This document shows, piece by piece, positions 1-5,080 of a stretch of 7,745 bases of DNA. Position 1 is the stretch's first letter. Each line of letters opens with the position of its first letter. This DNA is from Spirochaetaceae bacterium (GTDB lineage: Bacteria > Spirochaetota > Spirochaetia > Treponematales > Breznakiellaceae): NCBI GenBank assembly GCA_031284085.1, contig JAITAM010000237.1, positions 1-7,745 on the forward strand. The letters are read 5' to 3'. Both the position numbers and the translations under genes were made by a program. Below the pieces are notes generated by a model, which ran no database searches, had not been told where the DNA came from, and saw nothing but the letters and a program-made list of their open reading frames with translations.

Positions 1-1
1 G

Positions 2-220
2 TACTATGACTGCGCGCAAGCCGCGCTCGAAGGGGTATTCCGTATGCGTACGTTCTTCCAATCAATCGGCTTGCCGTTGAGCTTCGCCGATGCAAAGCTG
101 CCGCTCGACGGTATTGAAGCGCTGGCCTCTCAAGCGGTGCGTAAAGGTCCCCTCGGCAGCTATACGAAGTTGGACAAGAGCGCGGTTGAATCTATTTTGA
201 ATAGCGTTAAAGGTCTTTAA
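2..220 (+). CDS. Iron-containing alcohol dehydrogenase, C-terminal fragment (partial, 5' end outside window)
   Basis: Frame 2 is open from the left edge to a TAA at 218-220 and encodes the last 72 residues of a larger protein. Segments such as FRMRTFFQSIGLPLSF, then a helix ending ASQAVRKGPLGSY, then KLDKSAVESIL, match the C-terminal helical part of group III iron-containing alcohol dehydrogenases of the butanol dehydrogenase/YqhD type. In that family this end follows the metal-binding domain and closes with the sequence for a final short helix. The enzymes are cytoplasmic and reduce aldehydes with NAD(P)H during fermentation. The metal ligands and nucleotide-binding region lie upstream of the window, so activity, cofactor and substrate cannot be judged. 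The gene ends in a hairpin terminator and is probably not cotranscribed with the sugar operon 670 bases downstream. The family call is fairly firm; the subfamily is not. Confidence 0.8.
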   Translation, partial: YYDCAQAALEGVFRMRTFFQSIGLPLSFADAKLPLDGIEALASQAVRKGPLGSYTKLDKSAVESILNSVKGL

Positions 221-228
221 GTCAAACG

Positions 229-255
229 GGGAAGTCCTTCAAAAGGACTTCCTTT
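229..255 (+). terminator. Intrinsic terminator of the alcohol dehydrogenase gene
   Basis: A perfect 10-bp stem GGAAGTCCTT (230-239) / AAGGACTTCC (243-252) with a 3-base loop lies 9 bases after the stop codon and is followed by a short TTT. The T tract is short, so termination may be incomplete. Confidence 0.75.
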
Positions 256-290
256 AGTCCGAGTTCATTGTGAAAGGTATATCTTTCTGG

Positions 291-340
291 CTTAAAGGGG
301 TATTACAGATACCTCGCCCCGTGAGGTCTGACCCTTTAAG
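291..340 (+). other. 50-base hairpin element, function unknown
   Basis: CTTAAAGGG (291-299) pairs perfectly with CCCTTTAAG (332-340). Inside it CAG (306-308) can pair with CTG (328-330), and ACCTC (311-315) pairs with GAGGT (323-327) around a 7-base loop. The arms are seen directly in the sequence. No T tract follows on the plus strand (TAGAGTCAC), so this is not a classical terminator. It could be a second stop for the upstream gene, an mRNA 3'-end stabiliser, a small RNA or a repeat. No function is assigned. Confidence 0.5.
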
Positions 341-351
341 TAGAGTCACAC

Positions 352-376
352 ATCCGTTCTTGATACCGGCGCCGAG
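352..376 (-). repeat. Possible degenerate fourth copy of the dispersed repeat
   Basis: Aligned without gaps to the reverse complement of the repeat copy ending near 4110, this stretch matches at 20 of 25 positions, including CCGTTCTTG and TACC. Four of the five differences are transitions. It may be an old copy of the family seen at 4050-4188 and 6935-6966. The match is short, so chance is not excluded. Confidence 0.4.
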
Positions 377-422
377 GTTTATGGCCGCGCCTATTAAATT
401 TTACAGAAATTATAAAAACACA

Positions 423-451
423 TTGACATAATCAGAAGCTTGCATTATATA
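423..451 (+). promoter_or_regulatory. Sigma-70-type promoter P1, far upstream of the sugar-binding protein gene
   Basis: A perfect TTGACA (423-428) is followed after 17 bases by TATATA (446-451), in a very A+T-rich stretch. Transcription would start near 458, giving a leader of about 430 bases before the start codon at 891. A 7-bp inverted repeat, ACACATT (418-424) and AATGTGT (474-480), brackets the promoter, and TATATA-GT-TATATA (446-459) lies over the -10 region. Either could be an operator, but both are A+T-rich and short. Confidence 0.5.
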
Positions 452-545
452 GTTATATATGTGATTTAATAAAAATGTGTGGGCGCAAGCCTGCGTGTGT
501 TTGACAGTTTTATGGAGATTAGGTTTTCTTAACTAACTTTGTGTT

Positions 546-676
546 TAAGAGGACCGCAGCCAGCTACAACCCTAGCAAGTTTGATCTGGCTACGGTAATC
601 GCTGTACACGAAGTACAGCGATAAATATATCCAGAAATTATATTTCCAGTCAATGTACTTCGTGTATGTCCTCTTA
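546..676 (+). ncRNA. Putative structured RNA element (leader switch or small RNA); mobile mini-element is an alternative
   Basis: The 131-base region is bounded by a perfect 9-bp inverted repeat, TAAGAGGAC (546-554) and GTCCTCTTA (668-676). Inside are a first hairpin, AGCCAG (558-563) / CTGGCT (586-591), extended across one mismatch by CCG/CGG, and a second perfect 10-bp hairpin, ATCGCTGTAC (598-607) / GTACAGCGAT (613-622). A competing 13-bp pairing joins TACACGAAGTACA (605-617) to TGTACTTCGTGTA (654-666); its loop contains AAATATA (623-629) / TATATTT (639-645). The second hairpin and the 13-bp pairing cannot form together, whereas the outer stem, first hairpin and 13-bp stem can coexist as a three-way junction. 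I recognise no known riboswitch consensus. The terminal inverted repeats would also fit a non-autonomous mobile element with a TA target. The stems are seen; any role is inferred. Confidence 0.45.
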
Positions 677-728
677 TTTATAATTCTTTGCTTGTGCAGA
701 GACATATTCTTTAAGGGGGGATTTCTCT

Positions 729-764
729 ATGAAAAAGACGTTCTTAGAGCGTAGCTTTCCTTGA
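729..764 (+). CDS. Possible 11-residue leader peptide ORF
   Basis: ATG at 729 opens an 11-codon frame, MKKTFLERSFP, ending in TGA at 762-764. It has an unusually strong ribosome binding site, AAGGGGGG (713-720), 8 bases before the start. It lies inside the long leader that would be made from the promoter at 423-451, and about 50 bases before the second promoter at 816. There is no run of one amino acid that would suggest classical attenuation. It could be a leader peptide, the remnant of a gene start, or chance. Confidence 0.25.
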   Translation: MKKTFLERSFP

Positions 765-815
765 TACAGTGCCGGAGTGTAGAAACAGGCCGCGCTTGTG
801 ACCTGAAACTTTTTA

Positions 816-844
816 TTGACAAGACATTCTGATCGTTTTACCAT
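816..844 (+). promoter_or_regulatory. Sigma-70-type promoter P2, proximal to the sugar uptake operon
   Basis: A perfect TTGACA (816-821), a 17-base spacer and TACCAT (839-844, matching TATAAT at 4 of 6) lie 46 bases before the start codon. Transcription would begin near 851. A short palindrome TTGAA-AG-TTCAA (848-859) sits exactly at the predicted start and is a candidate operator. AACTTT (807-812) and AAAGTT (851-856) also bracket the promoter. The promoter is fairly convincing; the operator is tentative. Confidence 0.6.
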
Positions 845-890
845 GAATTGAAAGTTCAAACAAATTTATTTTTTATGGAGGGTTTTTCTT

Positions 891-2270
891 ATGAAGAAAA
901 AATCGGTTGTTTTAATGCTTGCACTGTGTACTGTGTTTGCTTCTTTTGTATGGGCAAAAGGAGACCAGCAACAAGCTGCAAGCGGTGCGGGGACACTCAA
1001 TGTTTATGTCCACATGACACAGCTTATTTTGGGAGACGAGCTTAAAGATGCAAGCGGTAATACCTACCGCGATCCCAATACCGCATGGCTCAAGTTTGTC
1101 GCCGATCGGTTTACCGCTCAAACCGGTATTAAAGTAAACTTTGTCAGCTACAGTTCGGATGGTGCGGTAGTAAAATCCTTGCTTCAGGTAGGAGATAAAG
1201 GGCTTGATGTATTCAGCACGGGCTTTACGTTTACCAACGAAGAGTACGCTAAGTACACAGCGCCGGTTATCAGCGTTACCGAAGCTAAAACAAAGTACGA
1301 TGCGAATCTCGTGGACGCTATGCAGATCGTAAACGACTCTGTTCATGATATGCAGATAGCAAAAGGATACGGCGAGGCAATAACCTACAATGAAAGCGTT
1401 ATTAAAAAAGCCGGCTACAACGAAATCCCCGGCACGATTGACGAGTTTAACAAAATGCTTGCGGCAATCAAAGCAAGCGGCGTCAGTCCTATTGCCATGC
1501 ACAGGATTGAGAACTGGCCTCTCAGTACCATTAGTTCTTTTGCTCAGTATATTGCAGGTGAACCGGATGTCTTTGCTAAAATGCTCGGCGAACCCAAGCC
1601 TTTTAGCGACACAGCTCCTATCGGAAAGACTCTTAAAATATACACGACGTGGAAATCTCAGGGCTATTTTGAACAGGAGATATACCCCGACTTCGGTGTC
1701 GCAATGGACTCTGTTGCTTACGGCAAGGCAGGTATGATGCTCTTCGGTTCATGGGTGCTTCCGCAGATCATAAGCCGCGTTCCCTCAGGCACAAGCCAAG
1801 ACCTTATCAAGTTTGATGCCGTTCCTGATTTCGGCAAGGGGCGATGGATTTTGGTTAGCCCTAATCTCGGTTGGGCTATTAACAAAGCGTCGACAAAACA
1901 GGATCAAGCTCGGCAGTTTATTGAATTTCTGGCTAAAGACACGGAGTTCATCGTAAAAGCCGGTTCAATTCCTACTCATAAAGATGCACCGGCAGGCGTT
2001 CCTAAAGACTTTGCGCTTATCGATTCACGGGTGCGTTCCGGCCAAGTCAAACAAATGATTTCTCCGCCGATTACCCAGAACAACAGTAATAACGATGAAG
2101 TGCTTAAAGACGCCAATCTGCTTGCGGATAACAAATGGGCAGGACTTCCATTTGATGCACTTGATATTACTCGCCCTAACGATTGGAATGCTTACAATGC
2201 ACAGATCGATAGGCAGAATGTCGATTATGACCGCTACCGGAAACAGTACGGTTTTTCATATAAGAAATAG
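891..2270 (+). CDS. Extracellular solute-binding protein of a carbohydrate ABC transporter (family 1)
   Basis: The 459-residue protein is the high-affinity binding component that captures a sugar outside the inner membrane and delivers it to the two permeases encoded downstream. It begins with a typical signal peptide: KKK, a hydrophobic stretch over residues 5-20 and a likely cleavage after V-W-A22. Cys13 lies inside the hydrophobic core and not at its end, so a lipoprotein is unlikely. The mature chain has the SBP_bac_1 pattern, including GYGEAITYNESVIKKAGYN (158-176) and GKAGMMLFGSWVLPQI (278-293), the usual hinge-region signature. Length is normal for sugar-, glycerol-phosphate- or oligosaccharide-binding proteins of this family. 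GGAGGG (877-882) stands 8 bases before the ATG. An intrinsic terminator follows, so this gene is probably expressed above the permeases. The substrate cannot be read from the sequence. Confidence 0.92.
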   Translation: MKKKSVVLMLALCTVFASFVWAKGDQQQAASGAGTLNVYVHMTQLILGDELKDASGNTYRDPNTAWLKFVADRFTAQTGIKVNFVSYSSDGAVVKSLLQVGDKGLDVFSTGFTFTNEEYAKYTAPVISVTEAKTKYDANLVDAMQIVNDSVHDMQIAKGYGEAITYNESVIKKAGYNEIPGTIDEFNKMLAAIKASGVSPIAMHRIENWPLSTISSFAQYIAGEPDVFAKMLGEPKPFSDTAPIGKTLKIYTTWKSQGYFEQEIYPDFGVAMDSVAYGKAGMMLFGSWVLPQIISRVPSGTSQDLIKFDAVPDFGKGRWILVSPNLGWAINKASTKQDQARQFIEFLAKDTEFIVKAGSIPTHKDAPAGVPKDFALIDSRVRSGQVKQMISPPITQNNSNNDEVLKDANLLADNKWAGLPFDALDITRPNDWNAYNAQIDRQNVDYDRYRKQYGFSYKK

Positions 2271-2309
2271 AAGGAAGCGGTGGAGGTTTTTCCTTCACCG
2301 CTTCTTTTT
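2271..2309 (+). terminator. Strong intrinsic terminator inside the operon, between binding protein and permeases
   Basis: GAAGCGGTGGAGG (2274-2286) pairs with CCTTCACCGCTTC (2292-2304), 13 pairs including one G-T, around a TTTTT loop, and TTTTT (2305-2309) follows. The stem can be extended by AAG/TTT on the outside. It starts directly after the binding-protein stop codon. I see no good new promoter before the permease gene, so the hairpin probably lets part of transcription through and protects the upstream mRNA, giving excess binding protein. Confidence 0.85.
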
Positions 2310-2362
2310 GATCGAGAGTGCTTTATTTCTGAATAAATAATATTTTTAACAAGGTGGCGTCT

Positions 2363-3220
2363 ATGAACTTAAAGAATCAACAACGGGCAATTATCGTAAC
2401 CTTTTTGGTTATTCCTATCGTCTTTTTAGTGGTATTCAGTTATATTCCGATTATATTCAACATCTTTTTAAGTTTCACTAACTGGGATGGTATACGGAGT
2501 ATACGGCTTATTGGATTCAGTAACTATACTCGAATATTCACCGATCCGCAGTACCTTATCCTGTTCCGCAACTGTTTGTGGTATCTTATCGTTGCCATTC
2601 CCCAGTTGCTTATCGCATTCTTCCTTGCAATTTTCGTGAACGGAAAGTTTCGAGGGCTTAATTTTTTTAAGGGAGTGCTGATTTTTCCTTATTTATTAAA
2701 CGGCATCATTGTTTCCGCTATCTTTATTCTGTTTTTTAACAACACAGGCACGCTCAATACGATACTGCGGACAATCGGTGCGGAAAGCCTTACTCGAAAT
2801 TGGCTGCAAGACCTGCGTATTGTTAATCCGGCTATTGCTTCCATTAGTATTTGGCGTTACTACGGTATGAATTTCATTATGTTCTTCGGCGCTCTTCAAT
2901 CCATTCCTTTGGAGCTTTACGAGTCCGCCTCCATTGACGGCTGTAATAAACTGCATGAAATCCTTTATATATCGATCCCCTTTATTCGGAGTGTACTGTT
3001 TATTAACGTGCTGCTGAGCGTTTCCGGTTCTATACAGGTTTTTGAAATCCCTTATGTTATGCTTAACGGTTCAAACGGTACTTCAACGCCGGTTATTCAG
3101 ATACAGCAGAGTATGACGGACAATCGTATCGGCTTTGCGGCGGCTATGTCGGTAGTAGTGTTCTTTGTAGTTTTAGTATCAGTCGGTTTACAAAAGTTAC
3201 TGACGACCAATAAGGAGTAA
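2363..3220 (+). CDS. Sugar ABC transporter permease, MalF/UgpA type
   Basis: This 285-residue inner-membrane protein forms one half of the transport channel. Hydrophobic segments lie near residues 9-38, 70-93, 104-126, 156-178, 205-222 and 255-275, as in the six-helix MalF/UgpA family without the extra N-terminal helices of MalF proper. The cytoplasmic EAA loop, which docks on the ATPase, reads YESASIDGCNKLHEILYISI at 186-205, with the conserved D192-G193. I chose ATG at 2363 because AAGGTGG (2351-2357) is a good ribosome binding site 5 bases upstream. The in-frame GTG at 2354 lies inside that site and would add only three residues. The next permease follows after 3 bases. Substrate is unknown; a multi-sugar or glycerol-phosphate type is plausible. 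Confidence 0.92.
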   Translation: MNLKNQQRAIIVTFLVIPIVFLVVFSYIPIIFNIFLSFTNWDGIRSIRLIGFSNYTRIFTDPQYLILFRNCLWYLIVAIPQLLIAFFLAIFVNGKFRGLNFFKGVLIFPYLLNGIIVSAIFILFFNNTGTLNTILRTIGAESLTRNWLQDLRIVNPAIASISIWRYYGMNFIMFFGALQSIPLELYESASIDGCNKLHEILYISIPFIRSVLFINVLLSVSGSIQVFEIPYVMLNGSNGTSTPVIQIQQSMTDNRIGFAAAMSVVVFFVVLVSVGLQKLLTTNKE

Positions 3221-3223
3221 ATT

Positions 3224-4051
3224 ATGATAGCAGAGTCCAAATTTTACAAAGTGTTACGGTATATATTCCTCGTTATAGCGCTTGCTTTTGTCGTTATCCC
3301 GCTTATTCCCCTTATTTTCTTGGCGTTTAAGACCGGTAACGAATTTCGCAGTACTTCGTATTTTCAGCCGCCAAGTAATTGGTTCAATATGTACAACTTT
3401 GCCTATGCTTTACGGGTAGGCAAACTGTTTGAAGCGCTTGGGACGACTTTTATCATACTCGGCGTTTCACTGTTTTTTAGCATTAACTTCGCCTGCATGG
3501 TTTCTTTTGTTACGGAGCGTTTTACGTTTAGGGGACAAAAGCTCGTTATGCTTTTATACGCCATGACTATGTTTATTCCGGTAGTAACAACACAGGTTGT
3601 CGTGTTCCGCATCATCTGGACATTAGGGTTGGTCAATAAAATCGGCTCTCTCATGCTCCTGTATTCGGGGACCGGCATTGTGGATATTTACATCGTGCAT
3701 AACCTGCTCAAGACAATACCTAAGGATTTGGATGAAGCCGGGCTTTTGGACGGCTGTAACTATTTCCGTGTCTACTTCAAAATCATACTGCCGCTTCTTA
3801 AACCGGCTATCGTTACCATGGCGGTTATTAAAGGTATAGGCTTGTACAACGATTTTTATGTTCCTAACCTTTACCTGATCCGAGGAGCGCAGACATTAAC
3901 ATTAGCTCTCTATCGGTTCTTTGCAGGTCTTTCCACTCCTTTTGAAGTGGTTAGTGCGGCCGTTCTTATGGCAACCGTTCCAGTTATTATCCTCTTCCTT
4001 TTCGCCCAGCGGTATGTCTACAATGGTATTGCAGGTGCGGTCAAATCATAG
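3224..4051 (+). CDS. Sugar ABC transporter permease, MalG/UgpE type
   Basis: This 275-residue membrane protein is the second half of the channel. Hydrophobic segments lie near residues 12-34, 72-96, 105-129, 143-160, 185-205 and 242-262. The EAA loop is DEAGLLDGCNYFRVYFKIIL at 170-189, with the conserved D176-G177 and a proline at 190. The tail, RYVYNGIAGAVKS, is the typical end of MalG/UgpE proteins. AAGGAG (3213-3218) lies at the very end of the preceding gene, 5 bases before the ATG, so the two permeases are tightly coupled. No ATPase gene follows: the operon ends here and a repeat begins at the stop codon. A shared MsmK/UgpC-like ATPase encoded elsewhere is the usual solution in this family. 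Confidence 0.93.
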   Translation: MIAESKFYKVLRYIFLVIALAFVVIPLIPLIFLAFKTGNEFRSTSYFQPPSNWFNMYNFAYALRVGKLFEALGTTFIILGVSLFFSINFACMVSFVTERFTFRGQKLVMLLYAMTMFIPVVTTQVVVFRIIWTLGLVNKIGSLMLLYSGTGIVDIYIVHNLLKTIPKDLDEAGLLDGCNYFRVYFKIILPLLKPAIVTMAVIKGIGLYNDFYVPNLYLIRGAQTLTLALYRFFAGLSTPFEVVSAAVLMATVPVIILFLFAQRYVYNGIAGAVKS

Positions 4052-4106
4052 CGCAGGCCAGACAGGCACAGCCTGTTTCTAAGTTTTCGGTGCTGGTACC
4101 AAGAAC
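4050..4106 (+). repeat. 57-bp direct repeat, copy 1, with terminator-like hairpin
   Basis: This copy matches 4132-4188 at 54 of 57 positions. It starts within the TAG stop of the permease gene. It contains ACAGGC (4062-4067) / GCCTGT (4071-4076), a 6-bp hairpin with a 3-base loop, followed by TTCT, so it may act as the operon terminator. Its right part carries the core TTCTAAGTTTTCGGTG and the palindrome-like GGTACC. Confidence 0.8.
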
Positions 4107-4131
4107 GGCTTACGGCTTTTTGCCTAATAGA

Positions 4132-4188
4132 AGCGCAGGCCAGACAGGCACAGCGTGTTTCTAAGTTTTCGGTATTGGTACCAAGAAC
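4132..4188 (+). repeat. 57-bp direct repeat, copy 2
   Basis: The second copy begins 82 bases after the first. It differs at three positions, one of which breaks the small ACAGGC/GCCTGT hairpin of copy 1. Its right half is instead the left arm of a longer 17-bp hairpin with sequence just downstream. Confidence 0.8.
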
Positions 4189-4202
4189 TTAGAAACACGC
4201 TG
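4151..4202. terminator. Long hairpin between convergent operons, probable bidirectional terminator
   Basis: CAGCGTGTTTCTAAGTT (4151-4167) pairs perfectly over 17 bp with AACTTAGAAACACGCTG (4186-4202), around an 18-base loop that itself contains the palindrome TTGGTACCAA. It lies 7 bases beyond the stop codon of the reverse-strand SPOR gene and 99 bases beyond the forward permease. Neither side has a long T tract. On the reverse strand a small CACG/CGTG hairpin followed by TTTCT overlaps it. Its position between convergent genes fits termination from both sides. Confidence 0.65.
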
Positions 4203-4209
4203 GCGTGCT

Positions 4210-5067
4210 TTAAGGGGTAACCAAAAAGGCATCAAAGCCTTTAGCTTTAAGAGCGGCTATGGTTTTACGGACATCAGCGTCCGGCGTTACACCCACCGCC
4301 CAGTACTCTTTTTTATTGATAGTCCGCCGTATAACCGTAGCCGATCCAAACCCCGCTTCGGATAGCCTTTGTGCCATAAGCCGTGCGTTGCCTTCATTTT
4401 CAAACAAACCGACTTGCGCTATGCTCGACTCCTTTTTGCGCTCCTCCACGGCAACACCCTCCCAGTCGGGGTAAAAAAACCATAAAGCCGTATATGCTGG
4501 CTGCACCTGCTCTCTCTTTACTATCCGTGCTTCCAAACTGTGCGGATATTCTTCAAGGAGTTTAGTAAAGTAGCCGCTCATACCGGACACTTTGCCAAGC
4601 AGGTAATACAGCGCAGGACGGTCCGCCGCGCTCTGCGGATCGCTTAAAAGCGCCTCAAAACTCTTTGTGTTTTTATTCTGGTATGTTTCAACATACGCTT
4701 TTAAGCAGCGCACTCGAAATTGCACAAGAGCATCCCGTGTGCTTATGAGGTGCAGCGCCGAGTACGCCTCGTCCATATCTCCTATAGCAATAAAACAGGC
4801 GGCGGCTTTAAGGCGCGCCTCATCGCCGTTAGACGGATCCACAGCAGCAGCGGTCAGCCACACCTGAGACGCCCTCTCCAATTCACCTGCAAGCTGTAAC
4901 AACTGCCCCAGCTCTACAAGAGTCTTGTATTTATCGGCGGCGGATATTTCTTTGGATTGAATTCTCTTTTCAAGCCGCTGAACCTCCGCATAAAAGCTTA
5001 TCGCCGAAACAGTGCCGTTGAGCGTTGTGCATGAAAGAAGGATGAGAAAGACTATGCGTGTCCTCAT
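4210..5067 (-). CDS. Exported TPR-like protein with C-terminal SPOR domain
   Basis: The 285-residue protein has an N-terminal export signal (MRTRIVFLILLSC...TVSA). Cleavage after VSA (residue 22) is likely; LLSC at 10-13 could alternatively be a permissive spirochaetal lipobox, which would make it a lipoprotein. Residues about 25-160 are helical with alanine-rich, TPR-like repeats (LGQLLQLAGELERASQVWL; ACFIAIGDMDEAYSAL). Residues 215-285 fit a SPOR domain: IAQVGLFENEGNARLMAQRL, a central strand, then KEYWAVGV and a final FDAFLVTP. SPOR domains bind peptidoglycan stripped of stem peptides at division sites, so a periplasmic cell-wall or division role is inferred. I prefer the ATG at 5067 because AAAGG lies about 10 bases upstream and the signal peptide starts there. 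An upstream ATG at 5088 would overlap miaB by 8 bases and add seven residues. Confidence 0.82.
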   Translation of the reverse strand: MRTRIVFLILLSCTTLNGTVSAISFYAEVQRLEKRIQSKEISAADKYKTLVELGQLLQLAGELERASQVWLTAAAVDPSNGDEARLKAAACFIAIGDMDEAYSALHLISTRDALVQFRVRCLKAYVETYQNKNTKSFEALLSDPQSAADRPALYYLLGKVSGMSGYFTKLLEEYPHSLEARIVKREQVQPAYTALWFFYPDWEGVAVEERKKESSIAQVGLFENEGNARLMAQRLSEAGFGSATVIRRTINKKEYWAVGVTPDADVRKTIAALKAKGFDAFLVTP

Positions 5068-5080
5068 AGGAAAATTGCCT

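Noticed and set aside
501..506. A third perfect TTGACA box
   Set aside because: No acceptable -10 sequence occurs at 16-18 bases; the bases there are T-rich (TTTTCT).
674..859. 61-codon reverse-strand ORF in the intergenic region
   Set aside because: No ribosome binding site, no recognisable domain, and it lies across the proximal promoter and the strong forward ribosome binding site; most likely chance, although a search for homologues would settle it.
912..1502. 196-codon reverse-strand ORF opposite the binding-protein gene
   Set aside because: It is antisense to a clear gene with signal peptide and family motifs, and the translation shows no domain.
2308..2343. Possible promoter TTGATC ... 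TAATAT before the first permease
   Set aside because: The spacing is 24 bases and the -35 is weak; read-through of the terminator is the simpler explanation.
2354..2362. GTG start for the first permease
   Set aside because: The GTG is part of the AAGGTGG ribosome binding site serving ATG at 2363.
4050..4188. CRISPR-like pair: two 57-bp repeats with a 25-bp spacer
   Set aside because: Only two units, repeats far longer than usual and imperfect, a related copy occurs elsewhere as a single unit, and no cas gene is present.
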